From: Onchocerca volvulus
Taxonomy: Eukaryota; Nematoda; Chromadorea; Rhabditida; Onchocercidae
Length of the DNA: 64,000 nt
Assembly (NCBI GenBank): GCA_000499405.2
Contig: HG738137.1
Coordinates: forward strand, 10,642,621 to 10,706,620
Direction of reading: 5' to 3'
Shown here piece by piece: positions 40,126 to 53,131 of this stretch; position 1 is the stretch's first letter, and every line of letters starts with the position of its first letter. Both the position numbers and the translations under genes were made by a program. A model generated the notes under the pieces. The model was not told the origin of the DNA, ran no database searches, and saw only the letters and a program-made list of their open reading frames with translations.

Positions 40126-42629
40126 TCTTGGATAATTCGATAACGTAGCTGTCGTTTGGACAATTATAACAAAATTTAGCTGACTAGGTTGAAAGTTATC
40201 GCCAAAGTTTTGTTCAATTGCTGAAACTTAGATTGAAAATAATAAGATGGAACAGAATGAAAAACAATAATATGATAAATATCAATGACAAAAATTTAGT
40301 GATAGAGAAGAGTGATAATGATGATCATAATAGTGATAGTAATAGTCCGAAGCAGTTTCGGTAATGAGAATTAAATTTTGAGAACAAACTGTCGTCGATG
40401 TACACTGATTGTTGCTGATGCCGTGAAGATTGTAGCAAGAAGATGTGTTAAAAGGAACATATTTGGAAGAAGGAAGGGGAGGGAGAAATTTTAGGTCAAG
40501 AATGATGATGACAGTGTGTGAAGGACGACAGTATTAGCAATTTATAGAGTTGTTGCGGTACGGATACGGATATTGGTTGATGAAGGAGTAGAAGGAATTT
40601 CAGATATAAACGACAAACCATGGCATCAAATAAAAGTAATGCAAGTTGACTTGAATGACCTCTTTCATTACTTAGATATATATTATAATAATATTTTATG
40701 AAAGAGAGAGAGAGAGAGAGAGTTTCTGAGAAAATATAAATATTAACTCTCTTTTGATCCTTTCACTTATTACATAAGATGAATGAATGATCGACTACTA
40801 TTTTATAATAATAGAGTCATTTCAAAAAAAAAAGAAAGTAATATTGAAAGTCAGAAAATTCAGCGAATTAAAAAGCAAAATAATTACCCGAAAAATACGA
40901 TCGAAAAATTAGCAATACCAGATCGAAAAATTCAAAATAAAGTCGTTCTTATCTTTCGAATTTTTTTTTTCGCCAAATCGAAATTTCATTCATTCGTTTC
41001 TATTGCATGAGGCATCTAAAAAATAAAAAATTAATAATAAATAAATAAATAAAACTTATCTGCAGCATTTCAATTAGATAAATGAAAAAATATTTCAAAG
41101 AGAATATTAAAAAATTTTCGATCGTTCTTCTTCCTTTCAGCTTTCTCTTTTCTCTCTTTCTCTTCATATGATTAACTATATAGATCATAAATTATTGCGG
41201 GCAAATATGATGAATTAGAAGAGTAGTGAAAAGTGACCTAATGATAAACAAATCATTTCAGAGATAGGCTGGCTGCCTTTAGTTCGATAAAAGTGATAAG
41301 AGTGATATTATTGTTTGATAACTTATCGTAAATATGTAAGATACTTTTAAGCACAAATGCAAATATTGCAACATTATCATTTCTGATATTTTAAGAACAA
41401 ACTATTACATGTAAAATGTGCAAAACTTCTCAAATAATATTTTTTAAATTTCATTTCTCACATTTTTTCACAAGTTGTTTTTTAAAATTCTTGAATATCT
41501 CTACAACTCCATTTCGGAAACAAAGGCTTATTTTAACGACTGAACGGTAGGTTGCTAATCATTTCATTGTTCTAACGAACAAAAGAAAGACAGATGTAAA
41601 AATAATAAATTTGTTTTGTGAGAAATTTGTTTGGTGAATGTGAATCCGTCAAAGCCGATAACCAACTGACCCTTAATTGTTATAGTTCAAAACTGTTATC
41701 ATTTCGATTACGATTTTAAAGTAAAAGTAATCTCTCTAAGACACATAAAAAGTAAAGCATGTTCGTAAGTGAAAGAAACTGGAAAAAATTTGAATTCGAA
41801 TAAAGTTTAAGAAAAGATTTTAGCAAGAATATTATACAGTGTTAATGAAGAATACTACTGCGCTATCCTGAGTTCAAAATAATCGATTAAGGGATAAAGG
41901 TACGAAGGAGAGAGAAGGGAAAACTAAAGATACTAAAAGATTACTTTATCTGAGATTTCGATACTGGAGAACGAAAATATTCCGAGGTAAATGACCCAAA
42001 AAGATTGAACAAAGGAATGCCAGAAGATAATATGATAATTTATTTCATTGTAAATGCTTGTTCATTTATAATGGATGACATGATATTCTATTTGATGACA
42101 ATTTATCAGCGAAAAAAGTTATTGAGGAACAATTTCAGCAATATTGCAACAAAAAACGGAATTATTCATCAATCAACGAAATGTAAAAGAAAAAAAAGAA
42201 TTGAAAATTTACTGTTGCTTAGTGAACACTAAGAGGTCAATGAATTTTAACCTTGGATTAAACATTTAATTCCTAACGAAAAATTCAAAAGTTCAATTTT
42301 TGATTCAAAAGCAACATATACTACACCGAGTGTTTCGATGAAATAAAACGGCAAAATTAGCTTATTAATAAATCTCATTCAAAATTAGTTTTAACCAATA
42401 ATGTCTCAAATTGAATCTTTCCTATTCAATAAACAAATAAATGCTGGAAGAACAAAGGAAAATAAGCAACACTACCAGAAGAAAAGAAATAATACAAGAA
42501 GATAGGGTTAAAGGTTAAAGGAATGAAAAAAAAAAATGGCTCCGGAAAATGACATTTATTTTGAAATATGAAATACTTTTTCGCAAGAAGCAGTACATGA
42601 AAATTATAACAGAAACAGTTTTATACTAC

Positions 42630-42728
42630 CTTATTTCTTTTTAAAACTAAACTAAATCCATCCAGATCATGATCTCGATCTCGATTTTTATCCTCATTCA
42701 AATGCGAACAATCAGTCATTATTGTCAT
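42630..42728 (-). CDS. Candidate upstream coding exon (33 codons), possibly neurabin 5' isoform
   Basis: ATG at 42726-42728 opens a frame rich in charged residues (HLNEDKNRDRDHDLDG) and ends AAG|GTAGTA, a usable donor in phase 0. Splicing to the neurabin acceptor at 40221 would be out of frame. An internal CTAGTCAG acceptor about 35 bases inside that exon would be in frame and would read through to the neurabin ATG. It could equally be chance or part of an unrelated gene. Confidence 0.3.
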
Positions 42729-42889
42729 CTTGCACATTTCATTTTATTTAAATTGAAGTGAACCTCTCTACATGTTAATAGTATATCACAAAGATATAAT
42801 TTGTTATTCTCTTTCGCTACTAGTATGAATATACTAAACATACATATGTATGTGTATGCGTATTTCTGTGCATGTATCTTATATATGTG

Positions 42890-43024
42890 TATGTGTGTGT
42901 ATGTGAGTGTATTTGTGTGTATGTGTATGTGTGTGTATGTGAGTGTATTTGTGTGTATGTATGTGTATGTGAGTATATTTGTGTATATATGTGTATGTGA
43001 GTATATTTGTATGTATGTATGTGT
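42890..43024. repeat. GT/AT-rich minisatellite, unit about 34 bp
   Basis: Repeating words GTGTATGTGAGTGTATTTGT and TATGTATGTGTATGTGAG in four or so degenerate copies. ORFs across it (YVYVSIFVYICVCEY-like) are repeat artefacts. Confidence 0.85.
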
Positions 43025-44599
43025 ACTACAATGGCACCATGCTGTACCGAATCACGTGAATAAGGCTGCGAAATTCTTTAAATTATATGTCAACTTTTGT
43101 TAATTTTGGTGATTTTAGTTGGTTCAGTATAGGGGATTTTCTTGATTTTTATCTTACTGTAAAGAGTCAGAACATTTCTCAATTGCTGCAATGAAAATGG
43201 CTCAAAAAAGGGGAAAATGGAATGAATGCATTCGACAATTTCACAAAAAAAAAAAAAAAAGAGTCATCGATGAAATTCTTTTTCTACAGCAATAAGATTA
43301 TTTAGAGTCTGCTTTTGTAAGAATTCCAAAATATTTAATTTATCATAATGGCAAAGTTATAGAAGAAAAGCTTGATCAAAAGAGTAGTTGGGGGAACTTG
43401 ATCAACAGCACTTCTTTACCTATTCAATTGCTATCGAAATTGCAGGGAATTGATCAAATTAAGAATAAATCTTTACCTATATTATTCAGGCCTCCCAAAA
43501 TTCCAATAACGAAAGATAGATACTCTATTTAAAACATAAATTCTAACTTATTTCTCATCCATTGAAATGATGACAAAAAAAAAAAAAAAAGGCGACTGGA
43601 GGACAAAAGACGACAGCTTATCAAATCTGCAAAATGACAAGCTGCAAGAAGTGATGATAGATGATATTGAATCTCGACATGTGCATTATGTCTTATGTCA
43701 TAGGCGGCTATGTAGCAGTTTAAAAGATATGAAATAATTCGACCCCTACAAGCTAGGCCAACAGCCATTGGAAAAGAGTTAGGCTATGTTAGCATTGGCG
43801 GCCAAAATGGCCCACATATAACTATTAGTAAAGTCCAGTGCTACATCAATCAATCTTATAATGTCTTAATTCTCGAAGAGCAAAGCTTGTCAAAGATTTG
43901 TGACTTAGCCAGATCAGCTGAAAATTAGATTGACAAAGAAAAAGTATTTGCAAAGAATTAGGATTGGAGAGAGAGAAGGGACAATGATAAATTGTGAAAA
44001 TTAAACGCGAATAAATAAATAAATGAACAGCTTGGACTTATGATAGAACAAGCACTAAGCGGACAATCCAACAACTAAGCTCCTACTACTACAACTACTA
44101 TTTCTCCACCTTATTTCCAAGGGTTGCTATTCTCTGATCGATTTGCACAACTGCGTGCTAACAACTCTGATAATAAATAAATATTCTTCTTCGCATATTC
44201 AACAATCTTAATTTCCTATCATAATGGGCTATGGCTACTAAGTCTTTTAATTTTGCAGAATTATTAGCCAATAAGTCTTTAAATCTCTTACATCGGCCAG
44301 AAGTTTGGAATTCTCAACAACAACATGTTCATCTCATTTTTCATTTTAAAATATTTCAAAAGTTGTATAATCTTAAGCTAATTAATGTTCAACTAATCTT
44401 CAAGCAGATAAACAACAGAAAAAGGGATCAAAATCGTTGTTATTATAATACAAAATGAAAATGCGATCTTGTTTTCCATACAAATCGAAATGAATGAAAA
44501 CTTGAATTGCTTCGTGTGGAACGGGATGATGAATTTTCAAATTTTGAAAGACCAAATCTGAAACAGCAATTTTTAATCATTTTTTGTAGTTAGAAGTCA

Positions 44600-44654
44600 G
44601 GTCACGTAAAGTCATGCAATTATACGTGTTAAGATACGTGACCGATACGTGACC
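44600..44654. promoter_or_regulatory. Three copies of TACGTGACC, one inverted
   Basis: GGTCACGTA at 44600-44608, TACGTGACC at 44635-44643 and 44646-44654. ACGTGAC words resemble bZIP/bHLH half-sites, but no gene start is near (the tropomodulin ATG is 4.4 kb away), so any regulatory role is inference. Confidence 0.35.
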
Positions 44655-46674
44655 CGCGTTGATGATTTTTTTTAACTACATCATTGCAATGGATAAAATT
44701 TCTACACCTCTACGACAAATAAATTGTGATTTAATCTCCTTCCGGCTATAACCTGATATATTTATACCTTCCCCTTCTCCCGCTCCGCCTTAATACCGGG
44801 AGATGAGCTACACTGAACATTGAATTAAATGAATGATCGGATATCTCCGGTAATTTCCAATTTTGCAAAAGATAAGTTTTAATTAGGGAGGGATTTCCTG
44901 AAAACTCTTTCCATTGGAAAATAATTTGCCCCTATTTCCGTATTTCGAGATAGAGATACTCCATCCATCTATCATGCTGAATGAAAAATTTTCAAATTTC
45001 TAAATGTTGGTCAATTTTTCGTGCCAACATTACTGACTATGAACTATTCTTTCTTTATTTCTATTGCCATTTGATGTAATGTTCTTTGATAACGATAGAA
45101 CAATTGTATGTCACATAACAAAACAAAATGCTCCGATCAAAATCTTCGCTCTTCATTTTTTTGTCGCCCCATAAATATTATTATTTCAACAGAAAATGAT
45201 TCTTGTTTTACAGAAAAAATTGACTACTTTCTTGATTTGATATATTAGTACAAGGTAAGATAATATTTTAAGATTTATAAACATAGAAAGCTGCTAAGAT
45301 CAGTAATATAATACATATCAAATGCATTAACAGCATCCTTATCTACAGCTGTTCTTTTAGAAATGATAAACATAAAATTTGCAAAAACTGTCAGATATAA
45401 ATGCTGCTGAATCGAATAAATGCAAAATCGCACTTTACACTTTTATATTTATAATCGACAAATTTTTTTTTCTACTTTTAGATGGAAATTATGTTTTCAA
45501 GTATCACTTCAAAACTCACAATTTTTTGTTTGACGCTAAAAAGATCTAAATACATCAGGATGCAACTCTCCAAAATAACCTGCTTTTGAAATTGTACTAT
45601 CCATTTTCGAATGAAATATGCATTTAAATATAAAATGTCTATTAAATTTCAAATTGATTTTATTTCAGTACATTGAGAGAGGAAGTCATTGCGTTTGCAA
45701 TGTTTTTATGTTAATTACAATTTTTTTTGGCAGGTTGATCAGCTAAACTGAATGAACAAATTACTCAATAGTAAACGAATCAATTGAAGAAATGAAAAAA
45801 GAATTAAAAAAAAAAAAAAAAAGGAATTGATGGAGGAGAAATCGAGGGAACCAGATTTATTGCATCCATAACATGGAATGACAGAATAAAAAAAGTCTAT
45901 TTCCCTATTAAATATAAATATATCTCTTCCTTTTTCTCTTCTTCCGGGATAAAAATTCCATATAATTCTACGATTCTAGGTTAATTAACTTCCATTCTGT
46001 AGGTTCCACCTTGACAGTTTATTTTCATCAACAAGCTTAACAGGACTTTGCAATGAGGAAAAGGTTTAAAAAAAAAAAAAAAAAAAACTTGTATTTTTAC
46101 CGTAATCCTTTGACCTAATGTGCGATAAATTTATGAAAACAATTGTTTTGTAAAGAAAAGAGATCATAAAAACCACAGGAAATTCCATTTCTCAGAAATG
46201 CAAAAAAAAAAGAAAAGTAACAAAACAAAATTTGTCGATAAAAAGCAAAAGTAATAAGCCATTAATGCAAGCATGTCACAAGGTACGACAATAAGTAAAT
46301 TAAAGAGGATTTATTCTTTAGAGAGAGAGAAAGAAAAAAAAAAGAGAAAAAAGGATTAGAATAATTTTCTACTTTAGCATTTTTAAAGAAAATCGGTGTT
46401 TTATGAGTAAAACTTGCTTTGATTTTCTTATTAAAGAATATAAAAATATATAAGATTTCAAGTTTGTATCTAACATCTATTTTTTTTTTTCTTTTCTGGC
46501 TAATTCTGAAAGATTGATTTGATTCTAGGCATGAGTTAGGCTGTTTATTGAGGAAATGTAGCGTAAAGAAAGTGATGGAATGTTTTTGTTTCTGCATGAT
46601 CTTCTCATAATGCAAGATAAGATACAAATTAAATTAACATTAACACTAATTTGCATAAAGTGAGATTCTCAACG

Positions 46675-46810
46675 ATCTTCTATCTATCTATATAAATAAA
46701 AATATAAATATTCATTGTTCATTTCCACACACAACGTTTCAAAATTCTTTACCGATTGATTTGAAATTTTGATAATAACATTACATTTAAACAGGCGCGT
46801 ATTTTTAAAT
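46675..46810 (+). mobile_element. Possible 5' terminus of a Helitron-like or other non-autonomous element
   Basis: TCTATCTATATAAATAAAAAT followed by TTCATTGTTCATTTCCACAC, then CGTTTCAAAATTCTTTACCG with ATTTGAAATTTTGA. This matches my memory of a widespread animal repeat start (TCTATATAAATAAAAATG ... GACCGATTTGA-like). No matching 3' end (hairpin plus CTRR) or coding part was found, so it may be a degraded fragment. Confidence 0.4.
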
Positions 46811-47184
46811 TTCAGCTAATAATAATCAATAAATATGAATTGGAATACGACAGGACAAGAGAGGAATAAATAAATTAAAAGTGCAAGAGAAGTTTTACAC
46901 GTGACTAATTATTACATTACAAAACTTAATTAATAGAAGACCTCAATATATATTAACATTACTTACGCACATGGATGAATCAGAATCCACTTTCTGAATC
47001 TACTTTCCAATTGATATGCAAAAGGTTTTGTCACATTGTCGATAAACGATGATCATCTGATTTAATCACAACTAAAAATAAATTGTAAATATTAGACGAA
47101 ACAGATATGAAACATTCAAAAAAAAAAAAATCGAGAAAAGTTATTCGATTCAATCTGACACACTTATTGCTAGAAGCCATCCAA

Positions 47185-47251
47185 TTTTGGATTATAGAAG
47201 AATCATTTTGTTGAAGTATTCTTCAACAAAATAATTCTATATAATCCAAAA
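47185..47251. repeat. Long imperfect hairpin with 31-32-bp arms and a 4-base loop
   Basis: Arm 47185-47216 and arm 47221-47251 pair almost completely around the loop TATT, with one small indel and few mismatches. It is intergenic, about 1.9 kb upstream of tropomodulin. It could be a MITE-like palindrome, a replication-template-switch product, or a small-RNA precursor; the very short loop argues against a standard miRNA. Confidence 0.85.
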
Positions 47252-49110
47252 TTTTTCGGAGAATTTCGAAAGTGTGAATAATTTATCAGTTTGAATAATT
47301 TATCAGTATACGGTTAAATGAATAAAATAAACATCTAGGAAGTACTACTACGATAATTTGTCAAAATGTGTATAATGTTTTATTTGTTTGCTTAATTTCA
47401 CTTTGTTTATCGATCAAAATGACCGATGGAATTGTGAACTTTTCCCGATTGGAATCATTTCAAATTTGTTTATTCCTCTAAACATTTTCTTTTCCCATGG
47501 GATTCATTCTCAATGCAATTCTTGTTAAATAATCGAATTTTCCAACATTGATCGATAATTGAGTTAAATAAATAGTTCCGGAATGTATCATAAACATCAG
47601 GAAGTATAATAAATCAAATGATGGGATGATTTTCGATTTTTTTTTTTTCGCTTTACTCTTCCTCTACTACTTTTGTTCCATTTTCAATTTTTTGTTCATT
47701 TTATACGAAATCAATGATAAGATGATCAAATGTTGAAGTATGTTATCAAAGATTTCAATCAATTCCCCATTAAAAAAAAACTGAAAACTCAAGAGGAAGG
47801 GCGGTAAAGCCGAAAAAAATTTTACGAAAGTTTTAAAATGTCACGCGATCATCACGGTATGTGACGTATAAATGAATATTTGTGATATATTTGTGCAAAA
47901 TCAATCATTCTTCGCCTTGAAAATATATCGAATATTTTGAATATTTGATATTTATTTGTGAAAGTCAAAGAATAAGCAAAATTCGCAAATCAGGTTGCAA
48001 GTTTTTACGAGCTTCTGCGACTAGAATTATTTGTGTAATTTGATAAAGAGATATGATATATCAGTGTTTGAATTAAATAGAAAGACATCGAATTTCTACA
48101 TTCTAAATCTGCAAAAACTACTAAAATACAAGGAATTTCCGCATTTCTGAATTTTTCCAAACTTCCACACCAGCACCAAATTCCCACCTAAAGTACACCA
48201 CTACCTGGCAACACCCAAATTGCGTCACACTGCACATTATCGAAGTGTCGCGCTGCATCTTGAAAATTGGCCGAATGCCAAAGTCTTAGCTTCTTCAATT
48301 CGTCGTTGAAAGGGTTGTGATGTTGTTGTTGTTATTGGATATTGTAGAATGAGGAGGAGAGCAGCATGATTGCATTACTATCAGTAGCGCGCTAGCGGAG
48401 CTGCAATGATGGTAGCAAAAGCTGCACTATTGATTCGTGACATGTGGTGGTCATTTTAATGATACAATTGTATCTTTCGGGCCTTAGATTCTAGTGTAGT
48501 CAGAGCTTTCTCCACAGATAGGGCCTGAATTATTGGCCATAGGCCTCGTCTATATCTTTAGGGCTCATTTTAGACAGTCTGTAGTCAATAATGTCACTGG
48601 TCTAGTTGGGCCACGAATTAGCGAGAGGCTCATCAACACCGAGTTCGATGGCTTTTTCCCTAAGGCAGACCATCTTCTTTTCCCTCTTTCTCTAGGTCTG
48701 TGTTTAAAATTTTTTCTGATTTTTATATGATCGACATGATTGCATGTGAAAATGCATGCAGTCATGCACGTGAAGTGCGCTCTATATTTAATCATATCAA
48801 TCGATGTATAATCTCGTAATTTTTTTTCTTCCCATGCAATACTGCAGGGTGTTTGCAGAATGCAGTAGGTTTTTTTAGATGTATTGTTCAGTTTATGATG
48901 CTGTTTTGCATAATCATTATTATCATGCACTCCTTTATTCTCCTCATATTCTTTACACTTCTATTTTTTTTCATTCATACGTCGTCTTGATTTGTTCTTC
49001 ATTTTAGCATTATAATTTTCCATTAAATTCAAATTTTGCAGGTATACTCTGGCTTTTGTGCTTGCGTGGAATAGCCTTACCGCGTTCCTGCACCTCTCAA
49101 ATATAACGAG

Positions 49111-52100
49111 ATGAGCAGTATGAGCGGTAACAGCAAGTAAGTCTAATTTTGTGCCATATTTTTCGTGCAATAAACTGGAAATTCTAAAATTTTTTGACCC
49201 CTAAAGTTTTTTTTTCTTCTTCGCTAATTTTTAAAATAAATTTTATAATAATTCTTCGAAATAATTATTGTAACATTTCAGTTAGCATATTTAATGATAA
49301 GTGGTAGTATCCTTGTGTTAACTAGTGATGTGTTGAGTAGTTATGCTAAAATGACCAATCATCGATTTTTTAAAAGTGGCATAAGTGTCACTCATCTAAT
49401 CATTGATGCTAACTTATTCTTTGAGTTATATATTTATCGAAAATATCGGAAATATTCATGAGAATTGTAATTTCGTACTGTTCAAAAATTTCAAGTATGC
49501 ATGTGTACTTTTTGAATATATTTCTAACTTTCTTGAAATATATTTTAAAAAAGAATTCGTAATCTCATTTTATTGCTGGGAAAAAAAATTATGATTGCTT
49601 GGCTTAATTTCACTCTCTTTTCATTTCCCACTTATTAAGCCGACAAATTCAGTGTTTATTATCTTACTAGGTCATATGCATCCTCTCTAGTCTCTTACTG
49701 TACTTAGTTGGAATGTTTTATAGATAACAATTCATTTTCAGTGCCTTCATAATATAACGCTTTTATTTACAGTTATTATTCGGAAGAAACTAGAATAATT
49801 GCACCGGCAGCTCGTACTAAAGTTGGTACTGCTGCTCCGAAACTTTATACCAAAGAACTGCGAGATTTAGATGATGCTGACCTAGAAGGACTTCTATCTA
49901 AATTATCTCCGGAAGAACTCGAAGATCTCAACAATGACTTCGATCCTGATGTAAGCGATCATTATATTTATATTTGTATTTGATTTTTTTCTTCGATTAT
50001 TTGGAAGAAGAGCTGTTGTATGATCTACTATGACGTATAAAATTGTTTGTCTCTCTTTTTGCTTTACCCTTAACTTAATGGCTGACAAATTTTCTTGTTC
50101 AGTTTTTTCAGTTTTTAGTTTTGAATTGTTTAGTATTGAATTCTTTTTGCAATTAACAAATTCGTTTGTTCAAAATATATAGTATATTTTTTGAGGTCAC
50201 TATTTTTTTCAGAATTCCTTACTTCCACCGTCACAACGATGTCCCAATCAAACCAGCAAACAGCCAACTGGCCCTTACCAACGGGATAAACTATTAGTAT
50301 TCCTCGAGGAAAGTGCAAAACAAGAAGCAGACTGGGAGGAATGGGTGCCATTTAGTCCAGGAATTAAACGGGGTTAGTTGTTCAAGTGAACTGAACAAGT
50401 TAGTAGCGCTATCTTATTTTGCATATAAGCTTCTTTTTTCAAATTTAATAGCTGATAAATTCTAAGCTCAAAATCTTCCGGAAGACAGTGAAAATATTCA
50501 CTGCTAATAAAAAAAAAAAATATTGAGAGATATCAATTTTTCTTTTTTTTTTTTTTTTTTTGAATCTTTTGTCGCGAAAGATGCAGCCCCAAATCATCGT
50601 TTCTATTTTTTATTAGTAAATTTAGTAATTTCCATTTTTGCCCAAAGTCGGTTTTCTTTTTTCATTACTGGTCTTTCAATACTTTTTGTTGTATCCTTCT
50701 TTTTGTTCTTTTATCTCGATTTTTTCGGAGACTGTTACTACTATCGAAGTGGACTAATATATTCTGTTGCAGGAAAAATTTATGAGCCGAAAGAGAATAA
50801 TGATAAGGAATCCGGTAAAATGGAAATGCCAATAGAGTTGGATCTGGATGACGAGGACGATTTGGACGGAGCACTGCATGAAGCACCCGAAAAGGATCTC
50901 GTTGATTTAGCTGGTATTCTTGGTATGCACAACTTGCTCAACCAGTCTCAGTATTACAATGCTTTGAAGGTCTTTTATATCATTATTTCTGCTAAATGTT
51001 ATTTCTATGATCTAGGAACTTCTCATTGCTCGATATTGACTTGCAGCTTTCAAATCAGCGAAACAATAAAATCAAAAAAATTAAGCAATATTGTAAGTTA
51101 CCGTAACTGATCATTTTAATTGTTAGTTTCAGTATTGAGATATCTTTATTGCTAAAGCTCTCAGTCTCTATTCTCAGTGCTTAAAAAACTAATGATGGAA
51201 GTGATCATTAAATGTTCACAATTCTACCCGCAGGCCTCGATAAAATAATTTCCTTAAATCTTTCGCTCTACTCTTAATTTCTAAAGTTGTGATCTTCAAG
51301 CGAACAAAGTCTGTATATCCATTCTTCTATTTCAAGAAAATGAGCCATGCTAATGAGAAGCACAGGATACTTGAACGAATATTGTTTATTTATGAAAGTT
51401 GTGCGTAAATGTAAAAAAGTGAAGGATATTGCTCCCAAGAAGTTATTTTTTATGCATTGAAGCTATTCTGTTCTTTTACTTTTTTCTTGACATTAGCGTC
51501 CTTTTCGGCGAAAATAAGGATTTGTCTTCTTTATAGGGTAAAGGTCAAGATGAAACAACAGGAACTACATTTAGTGGTGTTGTTAGGGCTTTCGAAGCAA
51601 AAGTTCTTCCGGATGAACCAGAAAATGATACTGACGTTGATGAATGCATCAGGTAAATTCACTTAACTTGTTTTTATAAGATTTGAATGTTTGGTACTTC
51701 CACAATGAAATTTTTTTAAGAGTTTTTAATTTTTTATGTAAATGAAAGCTTGATTTTGAATTACAGAAAACTTGAAGCAAACGATGAGATGGTGACAGAA
51801 ATAAATATCAATAACATGAAGCGAATATCGAAGGAGCGCATCAGGGCTCTCATTAAAGCATCTTGTGCTAGCAAACACATTAAAAAGCTATCGTTGGCCA
51901 ATACTGCTATCTCTGATCAAGAAGCTAGAGTTAGTTCGCTGCTTTTCCTTCAATATATATACTTTTTACTTTACAGTATTTATCGGCATATGAGCAATTT
52001 AATGTGGATTAATAAATGGTAGTGTAAAATAATGTAGTAGTGGTTAATTTATGCTAAACTCTATAAAACATTGAAGTGTCATACTTAGATATGGACAGAA

Positions 52101-53131
52101 TAAAGCAGCGAAAATGCTGCTAGCAGAATAACAGTGGATGGGAAATTAATGATTCCTTACAACATTTTACACTTTTCCCCAATTTTTATCGTATCTACAC
52201 TTTGTAATAATTTTTACGTGCATAATTAATCCATTTTCCGATACGTTATTAGTCATTATTCTCAAATCTTTTGCTGAATCTTCAGTCCATTTTTACAATC
52301 AAAAAAAAAAAATATATAATATCATGATTTAATTATAATTTGTAAATACTTTTTAGGGTTTAGTTGAATTGTTAGAAACATCACCATCGCTACGTGTTTT
52401 GAATATCGAGTCAAATTTCATAACACCGGAATTATTGGCGAAATTATTACGAGCTACACTTGTCACTCAAAATCTGACTGAATTTCATGCTGAAAATCAG
52501 GTATTTTTCTTTTACATTCTGATTATTGCTTCTTTCATTTTTTTGGTTCCATTCTTTATTAGAGCTGTTCTCAATAATTACCATATCTTTCATTATGAGT
52601 CATGCGCCAAAGTGTAAACATCTATTAAATTATATCACTTTTCATCAAACGGGTAGTAATAATTTTTTCTGGAATATAAATTATTTTTCAAGCTCATTTA
52701 TTTAAAACTGAGCTTCTTCATTATATTTGTATGTATATATATGTATATATGCACAGTAATTGAATTCATTTGAAATTATCCATTTCTGGAAGACTGTTGT
52801 TTTTTCATTTTCTATTTCCAGCGAGCAAGCGTGTTAGGAAATCAAATAGAAATGGATATGATGCTTACAGTAGAGGAGAATGAATCACTTTTGCGCGTTG
52901 GCGTAGCATTTCAGTCAATGGAAGCACGTCATCGAGTTTCGGAAGCTCTTGAAAGAAATTATGAAAGACGTTGGTTCCATTATTATTAGAAAGCCATTTA
53001 GATTTTGCATTGTATGCCATATTCAAAAGCATGCTTCTTGAGTCAGAATAACTAAACTTCAGAAAGCAAAAAAAATAACTTTCTGTTTTTCAGTTCGACT
53101 TCGACGGCTAGGTAAAGAATCACAGGAATGA
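49111..53131 (+). CDS. unc-94: Tropomodulin: pointed-end actin capping protein (389 aa)
   Basis: Tropomodulin caps thin-filament pointed ends with tropomyosin in muscle and epithelia (family knowledge; unc-94/tmd-1 in C. elegans). Plus exons: 49111-49136, 49773-49950, 50213-50372, 50773-50969, 51537-51652, 51767-51929, 52357-52500, 52822-52969, 53094-53131; all phases join. N-terminal tropomyosin/actin-binding region: YTKELRDLDDADLEGLLSKL, CPNQTSKQPTGPYQRDKLL, EWVPFSPGIKRGKIYEPKE. Acidic linker: LDLDDEDDLDGAL. The leucine-rich-repeat C-terminal half includes VTEININNMKRI, HIKKLSLANTAISDQEARGL, LRVLNIESNFITPELLAKLL and LTEFHAENQRASVLGNQIEM, and ends RNYERLRLRRLGKESQE. The length equals the usual family length. 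A TTTTGCAG acceptor at about 49041 fits a trans-spliced leader. If the last intron is not removed, the frame ends at 52987-52989. Confidence 0.94.

Larger units (their letters stand above)
40221..49110. other. Large gene-poor intergenic region
   Basis: About 8.9 kb between divergently transcribed neurabin and tropomodulin genes. Contents are listed separately: candidate exon 42630-42728, (GA)n near 40700-40722, minisatellite 42890-43024, TACGTGACC triplet 44600-44654, possible Helitron-like end 46675-46810, and hairpin 47185-47251. A relatively GC-richer, non-repetitive stretch at about 48180-48720 may be promoter or a non-coding first exon of the tropomodulin gene. Other ORFs show no domain. 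Confidence 0.55.

Noticed and set aside
42801..43103. 100-residue Val/Tyr/Cys-rich ORF
   Set aside because: Produced by the TGTATG minisatellite; no evidence of coding.
46262..46627. 121-residue minus-strand ORF
   Set aside because: Phe/Lys/Ser low-complexity from AT-rich sequence; no domain or splice context.
50523..51110. 195-residue plus-strand ORF
   Set aside because: It is tropomodulin exon 4 (50773-50969) extended through flanking introns; splice sites and phase define the real exon.
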